This document shows, one piece after another, positions 27,439 to 40,800 of a stretch of 64,000 nt of DNA (the first letter of the stretch is position 1; each line of letters begins with the position of its first letter). The position numbers were made by a program, and so were the translations under genes. The notes under the pieces are model-generated. The model was given only the letters and a program-made list of their open reading frames with translations. It did not search any database and was not told the origin of the DNA. This DNA is from Selaginella moellendorffii (taxonomy: Eukaryota; Streptophyta; Lycopodiopsida; Selaginellales; Selaginellaceae). The stretch spans positions 1,848,107 through 1,912,106 of the forward strand of contig NW_003314276.1 of the NCBI RefSeq assembly GCF_000143415.4. Direction: 5' to 3'.

Positions 27439-28723
27439 GTAGCATCAGAAAAACATCGAATAAGTTGATCAACTTCTTCCTCTTCGCATAAAAAGCTCTA
27501 AAGGAAGGCTGGGCAACGTAAAGGTTTAAGCTGTGCCATAGAACTTTGTAGTTCTGACCGAGTTTTTCTTGCGGCTTGTGGTGCAGAGAAGCTCTGCTCA
27601 CGAAAACGAAGTCGTTGATATCACACCTCAAACCGAAGCAACGGCAGCGCATAAGATTTGTTTGGCTGTCCGATGATAAGTTCCCTTAACTTACATGCTT
27701 TGGATTCACTACTCTGTTGTTAGATGATATGGAATTCAAAGCTGTGGCAGAAAGAACAATCGAGAAAAGGAGGCGTTGGTGGAAATCTGATGAAGAACAA
27801 GCCAACTTTCTTTCTGGTGTCCGAATTCCAGGAAGCGTAGAGCTCGCAGAGCGCGAAAGTTTGGATAGATCAACAATGCCAACCGCATTACGAGGGGGCG
27901 TACGTATTTTCATACGTTTGAGACGAGCGTCACAGCTGGCCCCCTGGCCAGAATAGCGAGGCGCCAAAAAAGAATAAAATGAAAGGGAGATCGCACAAAT
28001 CAATGCGCTATGGCATCTTCCTTGCTCGCCACCCGGATAAAGTATGAAGAGATTCCGGAATCTTCGCATTTCGAAACGGGCGACGAGATGGACCGCTGGG
28101 ATTCGCACTACGCTGCCATGATTGCCAGATCTTTCCCATGCTACGTAGAATTGGCCACGAGATGGACGGCCGGGATTTGGTAGGCGCTCACTATGATTGC
28201 CAGGTTATTCCAAGCATTGGGAAATTTTCTCCCCTACCTGGCACAACGAGAAATGGTGGTAGGTGAAACCTTGTGTGAGACAAAGCTTCACCTAAACCAT
28301 TTAAACCGGGCAATGTGACTTTTCTTTACTTTTCACCGCAGTGAAAAAGAGAATTATCCGCCAGGGTTTATGTTAATGTGATCCCTACTTCCAGTTCTTT
28401 GGCTTGTTTTGCTGCGCCTTGGCGGAGGCGGGGGAAGAGGCAACGAGGCGATCGCTCGATGGATAATCGCTGATCTGCCAGTGTCGCGGTGAAATTTCCG
28501 GCTCTCGTTTGCTAGCGCCTCGATTCCAGGTGATTTTGGAGCTCCGGTTTGGTTCTTGGGAGTTATTTTCGATGATGAATCCATCGCTCTCCCTGGATTT
28601 CGTGAAATTCATGGATTCTCTCTCTCTCTCTCTCTCTCCCTGGATTTCTCGCTGTGCGGATGGTCGTTTCCCCTTTGCCTGGCTGATTTCTCGACTTTTC
28701 TTTGGTGGTTCAGGGGAAGAGAA
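27439..28723. other. intergenic region with possible alternative exon and direct repeats
   Basis: Includes a possible alternative 3' exon of the CBS gene (about 27598-27690) and a 79-residue ORF at 27717-27956 with no recognised relatives. It also includes a 74-bp-period direct repeat at 28083-28214, a CT-rich run at 28617-28640 and the FAAH leader. No confident gene. Confidence 0.4.
28083..28214. repeat. imperfect direct repeat, period ~74 bp
   Basis: Two copies starting near 28083 and 28157 share acgagatggac, a cgggat-type block and atgattgccag in the same order. They diverge at several positions. Confidence 0.75.
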
Positions 28724-31585
28724 ATGGGAATCAAATGGCTCGAGTACACACCAGTGGAGCGAATGAGCACGAAAGAAGATAGCGATGTCGAATATCTATA
28801 CGTGGAAGTTAAAGGTGAGGATAGTTTCCATGAAATTTCTTTTGTAAAAGTGCTTGATTGACCTGGTGTCGACCACCGTGTGAACCAGCTCCACGCATGG
28901 CTGGCTTGACTCTCAAATGCTTTACCTGGATGATGGAGTCCACCATTGGAACTTTTTTTCTAAAACCAAAGCTTAAGAGGGACAATCTTATCACAAAGGT
29001 TAGTGTTCATAGTTTGTCTTGCTCAATGTGTCGACATTGTTTATGGCAGACATTTGTGCAATCCCGGTATGATGAGCCTCCCATGTTTCAGCCGCATTTC
29101 TCATTGCCAGGTAGTTTTTTTGTGAGATCATATAACCTGAATTGGTATTTAGATAGAGCATTTACTTTACAGAACCGGAGGATGGTGTGCTGACGCTTGA
29201 CTCGAGTCTTTCGGTTCCTGGTAGAGTTGCCCGCTCGTTGGACTGCCTTGGTAGCCTTCACGAAAGGAAAGCCGGGGATGGAGCATATGTGTTTCGGCAC
29301 TGGACTATCCGGGACTATACACACGCTTATAAGTCTGGCCGCCTTATGCCAACACAGGTGATATTGGTTTTTTTAGTTTAAGCACTGCATTGGATTTAGC
29401 GCTCATGCGATTGATCATGCAGGTGGCAGAGAGATTTCTCTCTGCGGTCGACGAGTCTATAAAAGGACAACCAGGAATGAGTATCTTTATCGCATATAAT
29501 CCTCGAGATATACTTCGCCAAGCAGAAGAGTCCACTTCCCGATACAAGCAAGGTACAAGTTTGTTTTTCTCCACGATTACTTTCTAAATCTTTGACATGA
29601 AGGGAAACCTTTGTCTGTTCTCGACGGAGTTCCAATTGCTGTGAAAGACGAGCTTGATTGTCTGCCATACGACACCACCGGTATATTTTAATTTAAGCGT
29701 TAGTAGTCACTTTATAAACGTTTCGCTCATTTCAGGTGGCACGAAATGGATGAGTAAAGTGAGAGATGTCAAAGAAGACGCAGCATGCGTATCGAAGTTG
29801 AGGGCGTGTGGAGCGATGCTTGTCGGAAAAACTAATATGCATGAGCTCGGGCAAGGCACTACTGGCATCAATCCTCACTATGGGTATCACATTTATATAC
29901 AAAACATATTTTCGACTCATGATCGTGTTTGACAGGGCAACACGAAATCCTTATAACAAAGCAAAAGCGTCTGGGGGATCATCTGGAGGTTCAGCTGCTG
30001 CAGTGGCTTGTGGACTCTGTCCTGCTGCATTAGGAGTCGATGGCGGAGGTAATGTCCAGCCACGAGACTTCAAGCTCATGTCTCGTTTACAGGCTCTGTG
30101 CGCATGCCGGCAGCACTCTGCGGGATTGTTGGATTGAAAGGCACATTCGGGCGTATCTCGTCTCATGGGTATGTCTTTTAATTTCTTCTCTTCACGTAGA
30201 TGTTTACGATTTAGAGCAGGGTGCTTCCTCTAAACTGGACAGTTGGAAGCGTTGGGGTATTGGCAGCAACGGTCGAGGACACGCTTATAATGTATTCGAT
30301 TTAAATTATCAGTCTCCTCTTTTCTCATAAAACTACTGTAGGTATGCAGCTGTTCAGGGCCATCTTTCTAGCGACCGCATTGTTTCAATACCTGTAAGAT
30401 GCCATTGAACTTTTTTATTACCTTCACATTGTCAACAACAAGTCTGTCCTTATTGCAGCCTCAGGTCACTCTGCCGCAGTTGAACCGTATCGAAAACGAG
30501 GCTATTGGCGGCTTAAAACTTGCAAAATACACCGAGGTTATCAAGGCTATGAGGCCTGTAGTGTTTGCTGACGATCTGTTTTTCATCCAGTGGTTTGACG
30601 ATTCGGATCCTGATGTGAAGGACCGATGTTACGCAGCCTTGAGTAAACTACAGAAACGATATGGTTGCAAGGTGAGCGTGATTTTTTCCTGTTTACTATC
30701 AACTGAATGGTGTGATTTGAGCAGACCGTTGAGGTCACTATACCGGAATTGGAGGAGATGCGTTTAGCACATTTTGTCACAATCGGCTGCGAGTGTTACA
30801 GCTCCATTGGAATCCAATATGAAAACGTGTAAGAACGTATATTATGGATCGAGAACTAAGTGCTTTTCTGCAGAGGTGTAACCGCTACTGGTGCGGATAT
30901 CCGAGTTGGATTTGCTTTGTATAAATCCTTTACGAACACCGAATATCTTTCAGCGCAACGCATGAGGCAAGCCTTGAAATCTCTTTTTGTAAACAACTAG
31001 CACTGGTTTTACACAACAGGTATCGCCAAATGTACTACCATATGGAGATATTTAAGAACGCAGATGTGATCGTAACTCCTACCACAGCGTGAGCTTGTTA
31101 GAACCTTGGTTGCATACTCTGAGCACTTGATCCACAGGGCAACAGCACCATCTATTTCGTTGGACGCTCTTGAATGTGGAGAACTCAACTATGTCTATGG
31201 AGGTAGCCGTCTTGAGTTTTGCTAATGTTCCAGCGATTTGTTTCAACGTGAATCATTGCAGCTAAACTCATGCGGTACCAGATTGCTGGGAACTTCATCG
31301 GACTTCCCGCGATATCTGTGCCGGTAAACCACATGAACAAACTCCATCTCTAGCTAGCTCAATCTTTGGAGTTACCAGGTTGGATTTGACCAGGCGGGCA
31401 TGCCGATTGGCATCCAACTTATCGGGAAACCATGGTCGGAAGCTACGCTGCTCAGGCTTGCATACGTGATTGAGGTGAGAGATCACATTCTCCATTCACA
31501 GAGATGATAAAAGCTTTTTACTCTACAGGGCCTTTGTGCTGCTGAGAGCCGGCGGCCAGAGGTGTTGTTCGATCTCTTGCTATAA
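28724..31585 (+). CDS. FAAH: fatty acid amide hydrolase (amidase signature family)
   Basis: ATG at 28724 ([14 protein letters not shown]); many exons, stop at 31585. Amidase signature elements of plant FAAH are in place. The catalytic Lys lies in IAVKDELDC, the Ser/Ser pair in [15 protein letters not shown], and the supporting segment is [24 protein letters not shown]. Earlier, [20 protein letters not shown] and [14 protein letters not shown] match. Later, [36 protein letters not shown] and [13 protein letters not shown] match. FAAH hydrolyses N-acylethanolamines to free fatty acid and ethanolamine and is membrane-associated. The triad is intact, so it is probably active. Confidence 0.95.
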
Positions 31586-31948
31586 ATTGGGCGAGCTTTG
31601 TTTATGCAATGTAATGTTTAGTTTTTATTTAAGTATACAAGGTTAGTGTTTAATGTTAGTACTAATTCAAACCTTGGTGTCACCTTTTATGAAAGGAGAT
31701 TTTAAAACTTGAGGGCGGGCTTACAAAGTGTCATCAGATCATCAGAGAAGATGATCTCGATGATGTTGCGCGACGAATCGCCACGCCCCAGCTCCGACAC
31801 TGAAGAACACAAAGAATTAGAATGATCGTGGAAACGGTTGATCAAAGAGAGAATATTTTGCGACCATCAAGTGGAAGAAAGGAAAATACTCCAAATTTAG
31901 ACCACGGCCATATATATATATATATATCTAGGTAGAAAGTTTTTATAT
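31586..31948. other. intergenic region with a possible C2H2-protein fragment
   Basis: On the minus strand, 31710-31799 reads ELGRGDSSRNIIEIIF. This resembles a conserved piece of a plant C2H2-like zinc-finger family (GDSSRKIVEII-type), preceded by a splice-acceptor-like tcttcag. It ends soon after and has no companion exons here. A short (TA)n lies at about 31911-31930. Confidence 0.35.
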
Positions 31949-33262
31949 ATGGCAATGCTTCGGGCAGGTCGGTTATGCCGGAGGTTTTCTTCTCTGTCAA
32001 AGGCGTCGCTAGACGTAGATGGTGTCTTCATGAACCGATGCGAACTGGCGAAGTTGCAGAGGGCGCTATCCAAGCGCCCGGGAGATGCCGGAGTCGTGGC
32101 GGCTCTGCAGGGGCCCAAGTCGTCGGGCAAGACCATGCTGATCAGCGAGTTTTGNNNNNNNNNNNNNNNNNNNNNNNNNNNNNNNNNNNNNNNNNNNNNN
32201 NNNNNNNNNNNNNNNNNNNNNNNNNNNNNNNNNNNNNNNNNNNNNNNNNNNNNNNNNNNNNNNNNNNNNNNNNNNNNNNNNNNNNNNNNNNNNNNNNNNN
32301 NNNNNNNNNNNNNNNNNNNNNNNNNNNNNNNNNNNNNNNNNNNNNNNNNNNNNNNNNNNNNNNNNNNNNNNNNNNNNNNNNNNNNNNNNNNNNNNNNNNN
32401 NNNNNNNNNNNNNNNNNNNNNNNNNNNNNNNNNNNNNNNNNNNNNNNNNNNNNNNNNNNNNNNNNNNNNNNNNNNNNNNNNNNNNNNNNNNNNNNNNNNN
32501 NNNNNNNNNNNNNNNNNNNNNNNNNNNNNNNNNNNNNNNNNNNNNNNNNNNNNNNNNNNNNNNNNNNNNNNNNNNNNNNNNNNNNNNNNNNNNNNNNNNN
32601 NNNNNNNNNNNNNNNNNNNNNNNNNNNNNNNNNNNNNNNNNNNNNNNNNNNNNNNNNNNNNNNNNNNNNNNNNNNNNNNNNNNNNNNNNNNNNNNNNNNN
32701 NNNNNNNNNNNNNNNNNNNNNNNNNNNNNNNNNNNNNNNNNNNNNNNNNNNNNNNNNNNNNNNNNNNNNNNNNNNNNNNNNNNNNNNNNNNNNNNNNNNN
32801 NNNNGGGATGGCGTCTATCGCCTGTATGGCGGACAGGCGCTCGAGCTGAACCTCTTGGCGGGCTTGATTTGTGATTCTGAGCCGGGCGAGGCTGCGGAGG
32901 TCTTTCGAGGAGAAGCAGGGCTCTCAACCAGCAGTGCCGTTTCGGATGTGGTTTCAGGCTGGTCTCCCCGCCGCCTTGAGCGCTTTGATGGGAGGAGCGA
33001 TGCGCTGTGGAAGCCGGAGGAATGGACTGAGGTGATAAGGGTGTGTGCAAAGGCGCCGGATGGTGTGGTGCCCAAGTGCGAGCTCAAGATAGCACAAGAA
33101 AGTGTTGACTCCATGATCGAGCACGATCGCCTTCAAGTGCAGCCTGTTATCAGCTGGGCTGAGAGCAGGACTGATCAAGACTTAGATTCCTATCCGCTTG
33201 TCATGCCAATGACAAAGGCAGAGCACCATGGGATGAAGCGGCTAGCCCGTCAACTTTCTTAA
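31949..33262 (+). CDS. P-loop ATPase-like protein, interrupted by an assembly gap
   Basis: ATG at 31949. The first ~20 residues are rich in Arg, Leu and Ser (MAMLRAGRLCRRFSSLSKAS), like an organelle presequence. A Walker A motif follows, GPKSSGKTMLISEF, then the 650-base gap. After the gap, the same frame continues with YRLYGGQALELNLLAGL to the stop at 33262. The motif context resembles archaeal-type/STAND P-loop ATPases that use a GP(K)xSGKT loop, but the Walker B and sensor regions fall in the gap. Frame agreement across the gap means little, because gap length is often a placeholder. Function unknown. Confidence 0.6.
   Translation: MAMLRAGRLCRRFSSLSKASLDVDGVFMNRCELAKLQRALSKRPGDAGVVAALQGPKSSGKTMLISEFXXXXXXXXXXXXXXXXXXXXXXXXXXXXXXXXXXXXXXXXXXXXXXXXXXXXXXXXXXXXXXXXXXXXXXXXXXXXXXXXXXXXXXXXXXXXXXXXXXXXXXXXXXXXXXXXXXXXXXXXXXXXXXXXXXXXXXXXXXXXXXXXXXXXXXXXXXXXXXXXXXXXXXXXXXXXXXXXXXXXXXXXXXXXXXXXXXXXXXXXXXXXXXXXXXXXXXXXXXDGVYRLYGGQALELNLLAGLICDSEPGEAAEVFRGEAGLSTSSAVSDVVSGWSPRRLERFDGRSDALWKPEEWTEVIRVCAKAPDGVVPKCELKIAQESVDSMIEHDRLQVQPVISWAESRTDQDLDSYPLVMPMTKAEHHGMKRLARQLS
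32155..32804. other. assembly gap, 650 N
   Basis: Run of undetermined bases inside the P-loop protein gene. Any exon, intron or stop inside it is unknown. Confidence 1.
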
Positions 33263-33599
33263 AGCATGTAATCATAGTCAATTAAAGTCAACGAATAGTT
33301 ATCTATAACTTTAGTGTTCTTAAGGATAAACTTATCTGATAACTTAAGGAGTAGTTTTTCAGTCCGAATTTACTCACCTTGTAATCCCACACATTCATTT
33401 AGATTTTTCAACAAGAGCTAGGTAAAGTCGAGCCTTTGTTCTCAAACATTGCTATAATTAATTAAAGATTCTTTTGTGATAAGCTAGAAGGAATTGAAAC
33501 TAGAACATATGTCGTTAAGTTTAAGCCGGGGTTTTCGCTCCCCAGCCCTAACCCAGGAACTCACGCAAGCGAGCGCGCTTGGGGCGAAGAGAGGCGGCG
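33263..33599. promoter_or_regulatory. intergenic region before the UPF0183 gene
   Basis: AT-rich 3' region of the P-loop gene, then a compact GC-rich upstream segment with a telo-box-like gccctaaccc at about 33543-33552, some 50 bp before the next ATG. No gene is seen. Confidence 0.4.
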
Positions 33600-35547
<1,948 letters not shown>

Positions 35548-35785
35548 AGCGTCGCAAGAACCAATCACTCTCAAAACTCTCAAACTGTACAGGATTGATG
35601 TAAATACTGCCCATCGCTTCGTGTGAATACGAATAATACAAGAAAGATGTTCTTGATTTGGTGTTCTTGGTTAGCTACAAAGTTTCTTAAAAAAACTACC
35701 AGGAATCGAGAGCTCGATGGTTGGTCAGCTCTAAAGTAGAAAAGAGAAGAAAAAAAATTTACACTGGATCGTCCATTCCTTTTTT
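35548..35785. other. convergent 3' regions
   Basis: Short region between the convergent UPF0183 and bHLH stops. It is AT-rich and nothing else is recognised. Confidence 0.5.
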
Positions 35786-37830
35786 TCACAATGCCTCGTG
35801 ACACCCCGCCGTTTGCAAGAGCACTGCTTTGATCTCTTCGGGGGCGATCTCGGCATCGCTACATTGCTGCTAAACAAGCCACCATTACCATTTGCACGAG
35901 AGGAAAAGAGAACAAAAAAAGAACTTATACCTCGGCACGAAAGACGTCGAGGACGAAGCCATTGAAGCAGCTGATAACAGCCTGCTGGACGTCCAGGCCA
36001 AGATCATCCAGAGCTCTCATCGTGGAGAGCAAAAGGCCTGGCGTTCTCGCGCAGAACATATGAATGTTAATTCCCTTGCCATCCCTTGTTCTCACCTCCA
36101 CCTACAAAGACAAAGCCAAGGGGAATAAAAAAAACCATGAGAAAGGAACCACTTGGTCTTATACTACTATAGACTCCTACTATAGTACCTTTGCTGGCTG
36201 GAGATCTGTAGGAGGCCCGGGGAGCAACGGAAGCGGGGAGATGCTGGACGCCGGACATTCCTCCTTGACGCAAGGAGCGAAACTTTGGGGCGAAAGCAAC
36301 GCTCCGGATTGCTGCTGTGGCGGAATTCCCATGCTCCCTCCATCTGCTGGGCCTTCCAGCTCGCTGTGGAGCTCGTTGATCCTCTGGAGGAGCTCCTTGA
36401 GATACTCGATCGCGTCACCCAGAATAGACGCTCTATCCATCTGACAAAATCAAACCAAGTTGAGAGTGAGTGAGAGCGAGAGGAGAAAAAGAGGTAAAGG
36501 CATGGAAAGAGGAGCGGGCGAGTGAATGCCAAGTTGCCCGAGTGGTTTGAAAGTACTCACCTTTGTAATTTTGGGGACCACCGAGCGAAGCATGTACAAG
36601 CGATCATTAAGCTTCTTCCGCCGTCGCCGCTCCGCCATGAGATTCTTGGCCGGAAGGCCCTTGCGATTCCCCCGGCCGGAAGGGCCCTTGTCCGCCACCT
36701 GGTGGCCGCCCATCGCCTCGTCATTCTCGCACAGAAGCCCGGATCCATCGTCCATCTCCTCGTCCTCGCGGAGCTCCAGATCGACGGTGGCCATGTCGTC
36801 GGACGCCGACATCACCGGGCTCCTCTTATGGACCAGCGGCTTCTTGCTCGGGCTGCTCGGCGGCGGCGGCGCTGGATGATGGAGAGAATCGTCGCCCATC
36901 TCGAGGGAAGAATCCGGCGGCGCTTTGATCGCCCCTACGGCTGCTGCTATGGATGGAGATGTTTGCCCGCTCCCTGTATGCTGCTGCTGCTCGTGATGGT
37001 GATGGTTGTTCTTCCCGGACTTGGGCTTGGTCACCACCGAGGAGTGATCCTTGAATTCTCCTCCACTGCCACCTCCAAAGCAGTCGCCAAAAATGCCATT
37101 GCCGCTCTTGATCATCCCAATGCTGAGGCTGCTCCCAATTCCACTGAAATTCCCAAAGCTCGCGCCAGTGCTGGGGCCGAAGAGAGCTGGGAAGTCGAGG
37201 ATCTGGCTGCCCGCCATGTCGGGCAGGAAGCCCGAGTGGAGATTGGCCACCGAGGACGAGGAAGAACACGCCGAGGAGGAAGCGGTGGCGTGGTGGTGGA
37301 AGCCGTTCCGGATGGGAGGCGGCGGTGGCAGCAATCCGGGCGAGAAATCGGTGATGAAGCAGCCGCCGGGCATGGAGGACTCGTCCAGGAAGGCGGACAA
37401 GCCGGTGGACCTGGCGTCGGATTTGCTGGCGGAGTTTGAGGCGGCGGCGGCGGCAGCCATGAAGTGGTGATGCGAGGGCTGCGCTCCTCCTCCAGCGGCG
37501 CTAGGGTAAGAAGGCATGTCATCGATGAGCGAGCCATCGTACCAATCCTCCTCAAACGAGCCGTGGAGTGCCTGATCGACCACCATAGCCTGCGCGGCAA
37601 GGGAAATTTCTCATCCAGGCGATCGATCACGCGGAGATCCAAGAAAGAATACCTTGTGCGGTGGCTGATGCTGCTGCTGCTGCTGCCGATCGTCCCCTAT
37701 CGGCACCGTCCTGCGAAATTTCGAATCAAACAGTGAAAATTTCGGGAGAATCGCGGCAAGAACAGCACCTCATCTCCGATCCCTCGCCCCAGATTCCCTC
37801 CCTGCACAAGACGCTCGCATCCGACGCCAT
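35786..37830 (-). CDS. ICE1: ICE1/SCREAM-type bHLH transcription factor
   Basis: First exon from the ATG at 37830 ([12 protein letters not shown]); a second small exon codes [20 protein letters not shown]. The main exon starts near 37589. A His/Ser/Gly-rich N-terminal half leads to the bHLH at about 36410-36650: [32 protein letters not shown], then [18 protein letters not shown]. The C-terminal ACT-like region ([35 protein letters not shown]) ends at 35786. ICE/SCRM proteins pair with SPCH/MUTE/FAMA bHLHs for stomatal lineage steps and act in cold signalling in angiosperms. The E-R-R DNA-contact pattern of the basic region is present. Lycophytes have stomata, so a conserved role is plausible. 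Confidence 0.93.
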
Positions 37831-40800
37831 GGAATGAGAGCGCGCGCGCGCCGCGATGGTCGATCACCTCTCGGATTTCGGCATCACGAATGGCGCATTC
37901 CCGTCCCTGCGATCGCGATCATCTTTGTAGATTCGCCAGCGCCAAATTCTTTCTTGGCGGGGCGGCGTTGCCAGGCACCGCCCAACACGAAACACAAGGA
38001 AGCAAATCAAAGAAAAGGAAAAATTCACCGCACTTGAAATTCTTACCATGCGAGCTCCGTTTGTGTGACGGAACCGTCAGCCAAACGAAAAAGCGCGCGC
38101 TCCGTCCGGGCGACTGACGCCGCTAGACCGTCGGGCGTCAGCCACGTCGGCGTGTACGGCGCCCGTGCCGTCGGATCTTACCGCATCGCACGGCTCCTGC
38201 AGCGCCACGGCGGTCCTCGGCATTGAATGCCGCGAATGCGACGGGTTTGAAGAACACACCAACCCGTTCGTACCATCGTCTAGATCATGTATCGTACGGA
38301 CGATGATCAATCCTATTAGGAGAACTTGCAATGAACAAGAAAAAAAGGGGAGAACGAGGAACGATAGCTGCCGTGCTAGTCCCAAAGAGGAACGTCAACT
38401 TCATTAGGTCTTAATAGGTGGTGGGGCAAGATTCTGGAAAAAGGGAATCTTTACATACAGGGGCTTCTTCGATTTGATCAGTGCACCGCCTTCTCAAAAG
38501 CAGACGTATGCAAGCCCATGAAACAATTAGGTTGGAAAAGTTGGCGCAGTGGAATTCTCTGATTGCTTGGAATGGAATGGAAAGAAGATTGATGGACTGG
38601 TTGATTGATTGATTGATTGATTGCGTCCAAGCGTGTGGAACAACCAGACAACGTCATCCATGTGAGAGAAGCTTTCGCGCACAGCTTTGCGGGGGGGAAT
38701 TTTTGCAGCATCTCTTTTGTTCTTCGTTTTATCTTCCCTGCGGCTATCAAAGAAAAAAACAAAAGCAACGCCGCGACACAGGAAGGAGGATCAGAAGAAG
38801 CAAGAGGAAACAAACATATATACTTCTCTTTTGTGCTTACGAGCAAGACGTTATAAGTCGCGTCCTAATGCGACACTGGATCGATCGCTGCTGCGGCTGT
38901 GCTGTGCTTGAATGGAGCGAAGGATGAGGATCTATCTCTGTCGAGCGAAACTGACGTTCGCCCATCATCTCACTCTGGTGTTTTGCTCAAGTAATCTCGG
39001 ATAAAAGTCGTTCTCCCTGACACACAAAACACGCAGAGTATAAACTTTTCAAGTGTACAAGCAAGAACCTGTTCCCGGTTCTTCGAGCTTTGTCGTGTGC
39101 TTCATAAATGTAACCAATCGCTGGCTTCCCAAATTCGCCTCCTATTCAGGTCAGCCACATCAATCAGATAAACTCACTCGGAGTTTTCTAAAGAGAAAAC
39201 AAAAGCTTGTTTTCTCGAATAAATCTCTTACCAAACAACACGCTCGCCAGTGTGGTCACCACACTCACATGCAAAAATCCGAGAGAGTGCACAAGAGAAT
39301 CTAGCAAGGTGGTGGAGCTGCACAGACAAACGAAATCCGAGATTTGTAAGTTTTCCTCGTCTCGAGATGCGTAAAAAATTGGCTGGAAAGCGAGAGACGG
39401 GAGAAAAGGGAAGAAAACAAACAAAGCAACCAACCTGGATGGACGAGGAATTGGGAAACAACGCCGTACAGGAAAATTGGCGATTCTTGAGGTGCCTCCT
39501 GAGATAGATCTGGATGGCGTTTCTTTAGCTCAAGACGCACGAAGCTTCTCTTTTCGGTGACCACTCGGGAACACCTACGAGTATTAGATCTGCAGAAAAG
39601 AAAGAGAGAAAAGATAAAAGCCAAACAACAAACAAAAGAGAAAGCCAGCCTTGCTACCTTTGTCCTTTTTCTCCAGCTGTTGGAATTTCATCCTTGTTGA
39701 TGAGTTCGGTTCCTTTGCACCAAATGCCGCGAGGGGAGGTATGAATTTCCTGCACATTCAATTCCCAAGAGCTTTTAAGATCCTTTCTTTCCTTTCCCTC
39801 GCGAGCGAAATGAAGAACTTGCCGTTGAAGTGGAGTCGAGTGTGTCAAAACTTTAAAACCAATGAATGTCAAACCCTGTGGACAAATCTTGCGTGTTCTG
39901 TAGCTTCGAAGCTGGGAGAGGAAGCATTATTCATGCGTGATGGCTGGCTGGCACACGCCTGTTGACAAAATCTACACTGATTTGTCAAGAATCTGGGGCA
40001 AAAGCAAAATTACCTGGCTGTTCTTGAGCGGCAATTTAAGTCACAAATCTCTTTCCAAGTTGTGACCTCTCCAAAGACTTCCATTAGTTTTTGATTTCCT
40101 AATTTTTTCTTCCTCCTCTTTTCGCTGCGTATTTCCTGCACAGCAGCAGCTGCAGCAGCAGCAGCATCATCATCTTCGTTTCTAACAGAATGAAATGGAA
40201 ATGCTTAAAACAAGTCACCTCTGTTGGCGACAAGGACGACGCTCTCTCTCTCTCTTTGCGTTTGCGAACGAGAGACTAATGTTCTTCCCGCAAGCGCAGA
40301 TGTTAAAAATCGCGTTCGTCCCAAGTTTTAATGTCCTATGCACATGCCAGGAATTGAAATAAAAACTCGCGACAGCGACGCGTCTGGATCCAGCAGCGCA
40401 GCGAGCAAGCAGAGCGGCAAAAGGAATGTCAACCTCGGGAGCTATCGGATCAAGATGATCCTCCCGGAAACATCAGCGTCAAGAGAAAAGAAAAAGAGGC
40501 ACACAAACAACAAAACCATCGGTCGCAAGCCAGGCGACGCGGCAGCGCCAATGCAGCGCCGCAACAGTAATCTAATCCACCCCCGAATCTAAAATTCAAT
40601 GCTTACCGGAGCCCTACTACCGCCCGCGCCCATCGCCATCGCCATCGCCATCGCCCCCAAAACCCTAGAACAGAGTGTTAGGGCTTTAGTTTTAAATTTG
40701 GAATATTCACCACTACTTGGCGCGGGATTTTCGGGTGCATTGAACTTGGATGCCCAGCATAAAGAAATCCAGCCCTGTTTATACATTTTTCTCTTTGTAG

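Noticed and set aside
27717-27956. 79-residue plus-strand ORF downstream of the CBS gene
   Set aside because: No recognised domain or splice context; may be untranslated sequence.
36530-36560. tRNA-like A-box (ttgcccgagtgg)
   Set aside because: It lies at an exon-intron edge of the bHLH gene on the opposite strand, has no B-box within tRNA distance and no cloverleaf.
36522-37439. 305-residue plus-strand ORF
   Set aside because: Antisense shadow of the low-complexity N-terminal half of the ICE-type bHLH gene.
39301-39872. Minus-strand ORFs at 39301-39624 and 39654-39872
   Set aside because: They look exon-like in length but no domain is recognised, splice sites are unconvincing and no continuation was found.
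40338-40592. 84-residue plus-strand ORF
   Set aside because: Basic, low-complexity product with no recognised family; not supported as a gene.
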